Shown here: in pieces, positions 1-6,110 of the stretch
Position numbering within the stretch: position 1 is the first letter of the stretch
Layout: every line of letters starts with the position of its first letter
Assembly: GCA_000375685.1 (NCBI GenBank)
Contig: AQVQ01000049.1
Location: forward strand, 1 to 8,456
Direction: 5' to 3'
Source: a crenarchaeote SCGC AAA261-N23
GTDB taxonomy: Archaea; Thermoproteota; Thermoprotei; Gearchaeales; Gearchaeaceae
DNA length: 8,456 nucleotides
Made by a program: the position numbers and the translations under genes
Notes under the pieces: generated by a model
The model's input: only the letters and a program-made list of their open reading frames with translations
The model's database searches: none
What the model was told of the DNA's origin: nothing

Positions 1-2
1 CT

Positions 3-56
3 AGCTTAAAGAGTGATAAAGATTTGAAGTGGATCTATAGAGGAAATGATGAGTGA
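3..56 (+). CDS. 3' end of an unidentified upstream gene (partial)
   Basis: An open frame enters from the left edge and ends at a TGA at 54-56, giving a 17-residue tail that ends in WIYRGNDE. The other two forward frames are closed at once by TAG or TAA, so this is the only + strand frame that could carry an upstream gene into the window. It would overlap the start of the L13e gene by 8 bases, which matches the tight overlaps in the rest of this gene string. The tail is too short to assign to a family. It could also be chance open sequence. Confidence 0.4.
   Translation, partial: SLKSDKDLKWIYRGNDE
40..43 (+). promoter_or_regulatory. Shine-Dalgarno site of the L13e gene
   Basis: GAGG lies five bases before the ATG at 49 and only two before the ATG at 46. 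The spacing favours 49 as the translation start. It is the clearest ribosome binding site in the window, and it fits an internal operon gene rather than a leaderless one. Confidence 0.5.
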
Positions 57-411
57 AGAAATATTTGCAATTGTGAAAACAAGGGATGGAAATATAAGAA
101 AAGGAAAAGGGTTTAGCATAGAAGAACTAAAGGAAGCAAACTTTAGCGTAAAGGAAGCATTAAAATACGGAATACCAGTAGATTTAAGGAGGAATACAAA
201 ATATGAGGAAAATGTCCTGAAATTGAAAAGCTTGGATAAATCAAAGTTGACTGAGAAGAAAATAAAAAAAGTATTAAAGCCTCAAGCTAATAGGAAAAGA
301 GTTTTCAGGGCTTTAACATCTGCAGGAAAGAAAATGAGGGGATTGAATAAGGAAAAACTAAGATTGACACATAAGCATAAATGGAAGAAGAAGCGTGGGG
401 AAAGTAAATAA
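49..411 (+). CDS. rpl13e: Large-subunit ribosomal protein L13e (eL13), with a long basic C-terminal tail
   Basis: A 120-residue protein of the L13e family, a 50S subunit component shared by eukaryotes and part of the archaea (mainly TACK lineages). The family signature runs from about residue 19 to 57: GKGFSIEEL, then SVKEA, then GIPVDLRR and the EENV motif. Residues 58-80 are a charged linker. Residues 81-120 form a strongly basic tail (NRKRVFRAL, KKMRGLNKEKL, KHKWKKKRG). As I recall the family, crenarchaeal L13e proteins are often only about 80 residues, so this is a long form; the tail loosely resembles the basic helix at the end of eukaryotic L13 (inference). The start at 49 is chosen for its spacing from GAGG at 40-43; an ATG at 46 would add one Met. 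Its 3' end overlaps the next gene by 17 bases. Family assignment is firm. Confidence 0.93.
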   Translation: MSEEIFAIVKTRDGNIRKGKGFSIEELKEANFSVKEALKYGIPVDLRRNTKYEENVLKLKSLDKSKLTEKKIKKVLKPQANRKRVFRALTSAGKKMRGLNKEKLRLTHKHKWKKKRGESK

Positions 412-610
412 AGGGGTAAACTGTAGCGTTATCGGATGCAATAATAAAGCAGAGAAGTCCTTATCCTATTCTAGAGCTTCATTGGCTAAATCCTTGAATT
501 TATCCAGCAAATCAAAAAGTGTTTATTTATGCAAAGAACATTACAAAATTTGGAAAAAGGAAACAAAGGATGAAAGAATTCTTGAAAGGGAAAGATGGTC
601 TAGTTTTTAA
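395..610 (+). CDS. Small conserved putative zinc-binding protein
   Basis: A 71-residue protein starting with GTG inside the end of the L13e gene and ending in the TAATG that starts the methyltransferase gene. Visible features are Cys10 and Cys15 (NCSVIGC), then Cys46 and His49 (YLCKEHYK). This C-x4-C-x30-C-x2-H arrangement suits a single zinc ion. A Ser/Lys-rich segment lies between the pairs. The C-terminus is a charged helix with KETKDERILERERW. Size, basic charge and position between a ribosomal protein and a tRNA methyltransferase suggest RNA or ribosome binding, but that is inference. I do not know a characterised family for it, although the CKEHYKIWK and ERERW segments look like conserved rather than random sequence. 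No other start codon fits: the GTG is the only one before Cys10. Confidence 0.75.
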   Translation: MGKVNKGVNCSVIGCNNKAEKSLSYSRASLAKSLNLSSKSKSVYLCKEHYKIWKKETKDERILERERWSSF

Positions 611-1602
611 TGCATGAAATTGCTTTTATTCTAAGCGGTGAAGATTTAAAGCTTGCTGAAAGAGAGCTTAAATCAGTTTTAATTTCATCAGGGATTGAAT
701 TTAAAGAGGTAATTAAAAAGAGGCAGTTGGTTGTTTTAATTTTGGATGAATTCTTCTGTCCATACATCACTTTTAGATGTGCAATGGTAAAGCTTGCAAT
801 AAAAATAATATACAGAGGCAAAATCGAAGATTTTTTCCAAAAGAAAAACTTTGAAGGATTGAACACGGAAGAAAGTTATTATGTTGATATTCATTCTTTT
901 GAAACAAAATACAAGAATTTAGTTCCGCAAATAAGATTTAAGATAGTTAGTTATTTGAATAGCTTAGGCTTCAATATGAGTGTTAAAAATCCAACAGCAA
1001 CGCTTTATGGCTATATTATAAACGAATATCTTTATCTAGGAATTTTAATTTCAAGAATAAACAATAAAGCATTCGAATCAAGAAGGCCAAGCAAACGTCC
1101 TTTCTTCCATTCTTCTTCAATGATGCCGAAACTTGCAAGATGCTTGGTTAACTTATCAGAAGTTGAAATCAATAAAACAATTGTGGATCCATTTTGTGGT
1201 TCAGGGGGTTTTTTAATTGAGGCCTCTTTTTTTACAGAAAATTGTATAGGAATAGATATAGATAGAAAAATGGTTAAAGGCGCTTTGAAGAATTTAAAAC
1301 ATTTCAGTGTTTACAATGCAGATTTAATACAGGCAGATGCTGAGAAAATTCCTTTAAGAAAAATAGAATACATAGCTACAGACATGCCATATGGAATTGC
1401 AGCTTCATTAAAGGGAAGGAATGAGTCAAGCTTGTTGAATGAGTTTTTGAAATGTGTAGAAAGTTTTAAAGGCTTGAAAATTTCTTTAGCTACAACTGAA
1501 AAAAGGATAGATAATGAATGTTTCAAAGTAGATTTTAATCATGTTCAAAAAGTTAGGGGAAAACTTTTTCGATATATTTACGTTTTAAAGAATATCTCAT
1601 GA
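610..1602 (+). CDS. trmG10: tRNA (guanine-10, N2) methyltransferase, Trm-G10 type (THUMP + Rossmann methyltransferase)
   Basis: A 330-residue protein of the archaeal Trm-G10 / eukaryotic TRMT11 family, which uses S-adenosylmethionine to methylate N2 of G10 in tRNA (m2G, and m2,2G in some archaea). The N-terminus FILSGEDLKLAEREL is typical of the family. Residues from about 45 to 150 form the ferredoxin-like plus THUMP tRNA-binding part. The linker HSSSMMPKLAR (167-177) leads into the catalytic domain. SAM-binding motif I is DPFCGSGGF (193-201), the acidic loop is GIDID (214-218), and catalytic motif IV is TDMPYG (257-262). Motif IV is normally DPPYG; here the first Pro is Met, while Asp, the second Pro and Tyr remain. 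The start ATG shares a base with the previous stop (TAATG), and the stop overlaps RNase Z as ATGA, so the three genes are probably translationally coupled. Confident in family; position 10 specificity is from homology. Confidence 0.9.
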   Translation: MHEIAFILSGEDLKLAERELKSVLISSGIEFKEVIKKRQLVVLILDEFFCPYITFRCAMVKLAIKIIYRGKIEDFFQKKNFEGLNTEESYYVDIHSFETKYKNLVPQIRFKIVSYLNSLGFNMSVKNPTATLYGYIINEYLYLGILISRINNKAFESRRPSKRPFFHSSSMMPKLARCLVNLSEVEINKTIVDPFCGSGGFLIEASFFTENCIGIDIDRKMVKGALKNLKHFSVYNADLIQADAEKIPLRKIEYIATDMPYGIAASLKGRNESSLLNEFLKCVESFKGLKISLATTEKRIDNECFKVDFNHVQKVRGKLFRYIYVLKNIS

Positions 1603-2504
1603 TAAGAATAGTATTTTTAGGAACGACAGCTAGCAGGCCAACGAAGTTAAGAGGATTACCTTCAATAGCTGTTGAATTTCAAAAGGAAACATTGCTTTTA
1701 GACTGCGGTGAAGGGACACAGAGGCAAATGATTATAGCAGGAATAAATCCTAATAGAATAAAAAATATTCTAATAACACATTTGCATGGAGACCATTTCT
1801 TTGGATTGCCAGGGGTAATATGGAGCATGGGATTAGATATGAGAACACAAGATCTAAATATATACGGACCTAAAGGAATAAAAAAATTCCTTGATTTTCT
1901 CGATGAATTTTTAAAACCTTACAGAAGGTTTAATCTGAAGGTCTTTGAAATAGATGAAGGAAAAGTTTTTGAAACAGAAGATTATGAAGTTTATGCAGCA
2001 AAGGTAAAGCATAGTGTATTAGCTTATGCATATAAAATAAAGGAGAAGGATAGGCCGCCAAAAATTCTTAAGGAAAAACTTGAAGAACTCAAAATTCCAA
2101 GGGGACCTTTTCTAAGGGAATTGAAAATGGGAAAAGAAGTTAAATTGAAAGATGGCAGAATAATAAAACCATCGGATGTTTTAGGTGAACCTGTCAAAGG
2201 TAAGATAATTGTATATTCTGGAGACGCAGCTCCTTCAGAATCTTTGATCAAATTTTCAATGGATGCAGATGTTTTAATTCATGAAGCAACCTTTGGAGAA
2301 GATGAAGAATCAAAGGCTAGAGAATATAGACATTCAACAGCAAAGGATGCAGCTAGAATAGCCAAAGAAGCGAAAGTTAAGAACTTAATTTTAACACATA
2401 TAAGTGCAAGATATGAAAAAGGTGAACAGTTGTTAGTAGAAAGTAAAGAAATATTTCCTAATACATTTCTTGCTTATGATCTCTTCGATTTTGTTTTGAA
2501 ATAA
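1599..2504 (+). CDS. rnz: Ribonuclease Z (tRNase Z, tRNA 3' endonuclease)
   Basis: A 301-residue short-form RNase Z of the metallo-beta-lactamase superfamily. It cuts the 3' trailer from tRNA precursors to leave an end for CCA addition. The start MIRIVFLGTTASRP and the DCGEGTQRQM segment (35-44) are diagnostic. Zinc ligands visible: THLHGDH at 60-66 (His61, His63, Asp65, His66), His138, Asp209 in SGDAAP and His268 in LILTHISARY. HEATF (228-232) and His245 in HST are the other family motifs. The flexible arm (exosite) that grips the tRNA elbow lies around residues 150-185 with an RGPF segment. Length is normal for the archaeal/bacterial short form. It begins in an ATGA overlap with the methyltransferase gene and ends tail-to-tail with a - strand gene, overlapping it by 47 bases. 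Confidence 0.96.
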   Translation: MIRIVFLGTTASRPTKLRGLPSIAVEFQKETLLLDCGEGTQRQMIIAGINPNRIKNILITHLHGDHFFGLPGVIWSMGLDMRTQDLNIYGPKGIKKFLDFLDEFLKPYRRFNLKVFEIDEGKVFETEDYEVYAAKVKHSVLAYAYKIKEKDRPPKILKEKLEELKIPRGPFLRELKMGKEVKLKDGRIIKPSDVLGEPVKGKIIVYSGDAAPSESLIKFSMDADVLIHEATFGEDEESKAREYRHSTAKDAARIAKEAKVKNLILTHISARYEKGEQLLVESKEIFPNTFLAYDLFDFVLK

Positions 2505-2898
2505 TTTTCTTTGGCAAAGGAGCAAGGAAATCTATAAGTCTTTGATAATCTTCACAGATTATTCTAAAATCTATAGGTCCTAAAGCAGATTCATTTTCAA
2601 CAGTGCAGAAAGAAATTCTGTTCATATAAGCAGCTTGTTTGTTTAAACTAAACTTCATAACACCATTCTTTATAGATTTTTGAAGAATTGATCTTGCAGA
2701 AAGTTCAATCCTTGAATTCTTTATAAGATTTGAAATTTTTTCTAAACTTAAAAGATTGTTTGATTCTGCGATTAAAAAAGTTCTTCCTAAATTATTAACC
2801 TTCGATATTTTACTGTAGGAAAAAACATTACTCAATGCATTCATCACCTTTCTCTCATCTTCAGTATTCCTAATTTCAACCGTTACTTCTATTCTCAT
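2458..2898 (-). CDS. UPF0201 family RNA-binding-like protein (COG1931)
   Basis: A 146-residue protein of the archaeal UPF0201 family. Members have a fold related to ribosomal protein L5 and are presumed to bind RNA; the function is unknown. Recognisable are the N-terminal strand with RIEVTVEIRNTEDERKV, the ARSILQK segment (68-74), the signature SLNKQAAYMNRISFC (84-98), ALGPIDF (105-111) and the closing LIDFLAP (121-127). After that core comes a basic tail (residues 130-146: KKIISK, NRRDHKQ) that looks like an extension beyond the family core. Its last 15 codons lie antisense to the end of RNase Z. The gene starts inside the last 23 bases of the UPF0200 gene, so the two form one transcription unit. 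As I recall, single proteins joining UPF0200 and UPF0201 are known in some euryarchaea, which supports a shared job. Confidence 0.85.
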   Translation of the reverse strand: MRIEVTVEIRNTEDERKVMNALSNVFSYSKISKVNNLGRTFLIAESNNLLSLEKISNLIKNSRIELSARSILQKSIKNGVMKFSLNKQAAYMNRISFCTVENESALGPIDFRIICEDYQRLIDFLAPLPKKIISKQNRRDHKQEMY

Positions 2899-3424
2899 TC
2901 AAAATTTTTTCAACCACTTTAATTATATTATCCCTTAAATAATCTTTATCGTATTCATTAACTAACATGTAATCAGCTAATGAAATTAAATTTCCCAATC
3001 CAAAGCCTAGTTCCCTTAAATCCCTTTTCTTAAATTCCTCATAACTTTCAGGATCGTCTTCCCTTTTTCTCTTTAAAGCTCTCTTAAATCTTGTTGAAGG
3101 AGAAGCATGTATTGCAACTATGTATACTTCTCCAAAATCTTTAAAATATTCAGCTTCTTCTAAACTTCTCACACCGTCGATTATTGCAACATCCTTGATT
3201 CTTTTTATGTATTCTTTGCACATTCTTGCAAAGTAATCATTTCCCATTTCTTTTCTTTTAAATATTATGTATTCTTCAAGACCACCTTTGAAGGAATTTT
3301 CTTTTTTATAAAGATTCCTTATAATATCTCCCATGCTAACTACACTGTATCCTATTTCATTCAAAAAATTCGCTGCAGTCGTTTTTCCAGATAATGGCAT
3401 TCCAGCTATGCATATTATTTTCAT
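2876..3424 (-). CDS. UPF0200 family P-loop nucleotide kinase-like protein
   Basis: A 182-residue P-loop NTPase of the archaeal UPF0200 family, related in fold to dephospho-CoA kinase and adenylate kinase; its substrate is unknown. The Walker A loop is GMPLSGKTT (8-16), very near the N-terminus. MGDIIR (31-36) follows as in nucleoside monophosphate kinases. IIDGVRS (81-87) is the Walker B-like region, and an Arg/Lys-rich lid segment with KRKREDDPES (118-127) precedes RDLRELGFG (134-142). The ATG at 3422-3424 is preferred because it puts MKIICIAGMP at the N-terminus, as the family usually has. A TTG at 3440-3442 would add six residues (MNFLIG). The gene heads a two-gene unit with UPF0201, overlapping it by 23 bases, and is divergent from thpR. 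A general nucleotide or cofactor kinase is the alternative reading. Confidence 0.85.
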   Translation of the reverse strand: MKIICIAGMPLSGKTTAANFLNEIGYSVVSMGDIIRNLYKKENSFKGGLEEYIIFKRKEMGNDYFARMCKEYIKRIKDVAIIDGVRSLEEAEYFKDFGEVYIVAIHASPSTRFKRALKRKREDDPESYEEFKKRDLRELGFGLGNLISLADYMLVNEYDKDYLRDNIIKVVEKILNENRSNG

Positions 3425-3470
3425 ACCAATAAGAAAATTCAATAAAAGTTAATAATTTATTCTATTATCA
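3425..3470. promoter_or_regulatory. Divergent promoter region between UPF0200 and thpR
   Basis: These 46 bases separate two divergent start codons and are extremely AT-rich, so both promoters must overlap here or run into the genes. The TTAATAATT at 3449-3457 sits about 29 bases before the UPF0200 ATG and could be its TATA-like box. For thpR, the AATAAAAG at 3441-3448 lies about 26 bases upstream. Neither is a textbook box, and no Shine-Dalgarno sequence is seen for either gene, which suggests leaderless or nearly leaderless mRNAs. The exact elements are uncertain. Confidence 0.4.
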
Positions 3471-4019
3471 ATGAGATGCTTTATAGCCGTAGATATAAGC
3501 GATGATAAGATAATTGAAAGACTTAACAATGTTGCGAGCATGTTAAATTTGAGAGGGGTAAAGCCAGTTGAAAGGGAAAATTTGCACATCACATTAAAAT
3601 TTCTAGGAGAAATAAATGAAAGTTTTGTTGAAGAGCTAAAAATTGCATTAAAGAAAGTTAAATTCATGAAGTTCAACGTTCATGTATATGGATTGGGTGC
3701 TTTTCCGAAGATAAACAATCCAAGGGTTATTTGGGCTGGAATAAAGGAAGGCTTCCAAGAACTGATAACACTTTACAATCTTGTAAACGATTCAATAAAA
3801 AATGAAGGATTAAGATTTGAGGAAGACAAGGAATTTCATCCGCATGTAACTTTGGCAAGAGTAAAGTTTAGGGAAAACATAAAGGAAGTAATAAAAATAA
3901 TAAACGAATATTTAAACGAGGACTTTGGTTCATTTGAAGTAAAAAGCTTTTGCTTAAAGCAAAGCATTTTAACTCCTAAAGGACCAATTTATAGCAACAT
4001 AGAAGTCTATGAAATATGA
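3471..4019 (+). CDS. thpR: RNA 2',3'-cyclic phosphodiesterase / 2'-5' RNA ligase (LigT/ThpR)
   Basis: A 182-residue member of the 2H phosphoesterase superfamily, of usual length for the family. The start MRCFIAVDI is typical. The two catalytic HxTx motifs are HITL (39-42) and HVTL (125-128), the second inside HPHVTLARV. PRVIWAG (84-90) is another family segment. Family members hydrolyse 2',3'-cyclic phosphate RNA ends to 2'-phosphate and can join tRNA halves through a reversible 2'-5' bond in vitro; the in vivo role is not settled. The ATG is the first in its frame and probably leaderless. The stop overlaps the cca start as ATGA, so it is the first gene of a three-gene string with cca and the COG2112 gene. 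That context fits a role in RNA end processing. Confidence 0.93.
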   Translation: MRCFIAVDISDDKIIERLNNVASMLNLRGVKPVERENLHITLKFLGEINESFVEELKIALKKVKFMKFNVHVYGLGAFPKINNPRVIWAGIKEGFQELITLYNLVNDSIKNEGLRFEEDKEFHPHVTLARVKFRENIKEVIKIINEYLNEDFGSFEVKSFCLKQSILTPKGPIYSNIEVYEI

Positions 4020-5377
4020 GTTTAGAAGAAATTGTAGAAAAAGCAAGAAAGCTTGTCCATATCCCTAAGGAGGAATATGAAAATACAAACAGGATTATTA
4101 ATGAGGTAATCGAAAAGCTTGAGAAAACAAAGGAAAGCCTTGGAATTAATGCAATAATCGAGCTTCATGGATCCTTTGCACATGATACATGGCTTAAAGA
4201 GGATAAAGATATTGACATCTTCATCTTCAGTAAAGAAGGCAAGGAAAAAGCTATAGAAAATGGGCTTAAGATTGCAAAGGAAACCTTTCCTAATCATATT
4301 GAAAGATATGCAGAGCATCCTTTTATTACGGTTGTTTATAAAGGCTATCAGTTTGACATAGTTCCTGCAGTTTTAATAAATGAGGGTGAAAAAATACAAA
4401 CGGCAGTAGATAGAACGAGATTGCATACAAACTATCTTAAAAAAGTTCTGAATGAAGAATTAAAGACTGAGATTAGAATTTTCAAAAAGTTTGTCAAGAC
4501 TCTCGATATATACGGTGCTGAAATAAAAGTAGGCGGTTTCTCAGGATATCTATGTGAGCTTTTAATAATTCATTACGGCACTTTCATAAACCTTGTAAAG
4601 AATGCTATAAACTGGATTCCCTACAAAACCGTAATAGGAGATTGGAAGCTTGAGCCTTCTGAGCTAGTGGTTGTTGATCCTGTTGACAAAAAAAGAAATG
4701 TTGCAGCAGCTTTTAGGAAAATGGGGATATTCAAGTTAGGATGTAGTATGTTTTTAAAAAAGCCCTCGATTGATTTCTTCCTTGGAAGGAAGTATTCCTA
4801 TGATTTAAATCCCGCAATAAAAGCCTTTAAAGAAAGGGGTTCAAAAGCATTTGCAATCCTTTTTGATTACCCAAAAATTGCTCCAGATATTTTCTGGGGA
4901 GAAATAGAAAGGGCCAGAAGAAGCTTAATAAACTTTCTTTTAAACAATGAATTTAATGTAATTGATTCGATGAGTTATTCAGATGAAAACAGCTTTGCTT
5001 CAATAATCATTGAGTTATCGCATGATAGTCTTCCTAATTTAAGGAATCTTATAGGTCCTCCTTTGAAGGAAATAAACAATTTAAGAAAGTTTCTTGAAGT
5101 CCATGAAAACGATGTAATTTACATCAAAGATAACAGAATCTATGCTTATACTCCAAGAAAAATAAAGAACATAGAAGAAGCAATAAAGATTTGGCTAAAA
5201 AGCGAATCTCTTCCAAAGGATCTTGCAAAGTTCATTTTGAATTCTAAGCTTATTGAGATAGATGAAAATGTTGAAGGTGAATTAAGAAAAGCTATTTCAG
5301 ATTTAGCTTTCAAAAATCTTTGGTGGCTTAGGAAAGAACTTATTAAAAAATATGAAATAAATGTTGAAAAATCTTGA
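4016..5377 (+). CDS. cca: CCA tRNA nucleotidyltransferase, archaeal class I
   Basis: A 453-residue enzyme that builds or repairs the 3' CCA end of tRNA from CTP and ATP without a nucleic acid template. Length matches archaeal class I enzymes. The nucleotidyltransferase signature is HGSFAHDTWL (51-60) followed by DKDIDIFIF (63-71). Metal-binding carboxylates are probably Asp65 and Asp67, with Asp114 in FDIVPA (113-118) as the third. RTRLHTNYL (133-141) and GGFSGYLCELL (173-183) belong to the nucleotide-binding neck and body; ANY conserved later segment is hard to name, but the tail and head domains occupy about 260-450. It starts in an ATGA overlap with thpR and ends 17 bases inside the COG2112 gene. 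Archaeal tRNA genes often lack encoded CCA, so this acts directly after RNase Z, whose gene lies 1.5 kb away. Confidence 0.96.
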   Translation: MSLEEIVEKARKLVHIPKEEYENTNRIINEVIEKLEKTKESLGINAIIELHGSFAHDTWLKEDKDIDIFIFSKEGKEKAIENGLKIAKETFPNHIERYAEHPFITVVYKGYQFDIVPAVLINEGEKIQTAVDRTRLHTNYLKKVLNEELKTEIRIFKKFVKTLDIYGAEIKVGGFSGYLCELLIIHYGTFINLVKNAINWIPYKTVIGDWKLEPSELVVVDPVDKKRNVAAAFRKMGIFKLGCSMFLKKPSIDFFLGRKYSYDLNPAIKAFKERGSKAFAILFDYPKIAPDIFWGEIERARRSLINFLLNNEFNVIDSMSYSDENSFASIIIELSHDSLPNLRNLIGPPLKEINNLRKFLEVHENDVIYIKDNRIYAYTPRKIKNIEEAIKIWLKSESLPKDLAKFILNSKLIEIDENVEGELRKAISDLAFKNLWWLRKELIKKYEINVEKS

Positions 5378-6086
5378 GAATAAAAGAATCCTTTGCTATC
5401 CTAATTTCTCTCCTGAGTTGGCAAAAAGAATTGAGCTAAAGTTGATTAAAGCTGGAGTAAAAAGTCTAATTAGTTTTGGGAAATATGAAATTGAAGGTTT
5501 CAGAATTCTTGGAAAAGGAACAAATTCAATAGTAATTAAGGGCAAATTCGATGAAAAGGAAGTAGCGATAAAAATAATTAGAACAGATTCTTCCAGAAAG
5601 ACCTTGTTGCATGAAGCAAACATTTTAAGAGCAGTTAATCAATACGGAATAGGACCAAAATTGTATTCTTACTCAAAATATTTTCTTGTTCTTGAATACA
5701 TTGAAGGAATTTACATAGATAATTTCATTGAGGAATCTAAAATATCTTTGATTAAGAATGTAATCAAGGGTCTATTGAATCAATGCAGAATTTTAGATAA
5801 AATTGGAATAGATCATGGGGAACTTTCAAGACCTATGAAACATGTAATTATAACAAAGAATCTTGAAGCAAAGATAATAGATTTTGAGTCTTCAAGTAAA
5901 AAAAGGAATTGCAAGAACGTTACAAGCATTCTTTCATATTTGTTTTTTGTAAACAGAAGAATTAAGTCATTAATAAATGATAATGAATTTTATTCATATT
6001 TGATAGAAGTTCTTTCCAATTATAAAAGGGAAAAAAGTGAGAAAAACTTTAAAGAATTGATTGAATTGATAGAAACTTACTTATAA
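5361..6086 (+). CDS. COG2112-type kinase-like protein with unusual catalytic motifs
   Basis: A 241-residue protein with a compact protein kinase-like fold, matching the archaeal COG2112 family (predicted Ser/Thr kinases). After about 45 N-terminal residues come a glycine-rich loop GKGTNSIVIKG (51-61), the VAIK lysine (Lys71), a helix C glutamate in HEANIL (Glu85) and a hinge with LEYIEG (111-116). The catalytic loop is HGELSRPMKH (152-161): Glu154 takes the place of the catalytic Asp, and Met159 the place of the metal-binding Asn. The DFG motif is IDFES (173-177), so Asp174 remains but Gly is Glu. The segment after it is short and lacks the usual activation loop and large C-lobe, as in other small archaeal kinases such as RIO and Bud32. 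It overlaps the end of cca by 17 bases, so the two are probably co-expressed. The substrate is unknown. Confidence 0.83.
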   Translation: MLKNLENKRILCYPNFSPELAKRIELKLIKAGVKSLISFGKYEIEGFRILGKGTNSIVIKGKFDEKEVAIKIIRTDSSRKTLLHEANILRAVNQYGIGPKLYSYSKYFLVLEYIEGIYIDNFIEESKISLIKNVIKGLLNQCRILDKIGIDHGELSRPMKHVIITKNLEAKIIDFESSSKKRNCKNVTSILSYLFFVNRRIKSLINDNEFYSYLIEVLSNYKREKSEKNFKELIELIETYL

Positions 6087-6087
6087 A
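6081..6087 (+). promoter_or_regulatory. TATA box of the dehydrogenase gene
   Basis: TTATAAA is centred 27 bases before the TTG start at 6111, the expected distance between an archaeal TATA box and the transcription start. The mRNA would therefore begin at or next to the start codon and be leaderless. The box overlaps the stop codon of the kinase-like gene (TAA at 6084-6086). Confidence 0.6.
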
Positions 6088-6110
6088 TGAAAGTATAATT
6101 AATAATAACC

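Noticed and set aside
2509..2519. Short palindrome CTTTGGCAAAG after the RNase Z stop
   Set aside because: A 5-base stem with no room for a loop is too weak for a terminator or binding site call, and it lies within UPF0201 coding sequence.
3425..3442. TTG start adding MNFLIG to the UPF0200 protein
   Set aside because: The ATG at 3422-3424 gives the expected MKIICIAGMP N-terminus right before the Walker A loop, so the extension is not needed.
3949..3963. Palindrome TTTGCTT-A-AAGCAAA
   Set aside because: It lies inside the thpR coding sequence, has a one-base loop and is explained by Phe-Cys-Leu-Lys-Gln codons in AT-rich DNA; no sign of function.
4022..4318. 98-residue - strand open frame inside cca
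   Set aside because: It lies opposite the conserved nucleotidyltransferase signature, has a Phe/Cys-rich composition and no recognisable motif; a shadow.
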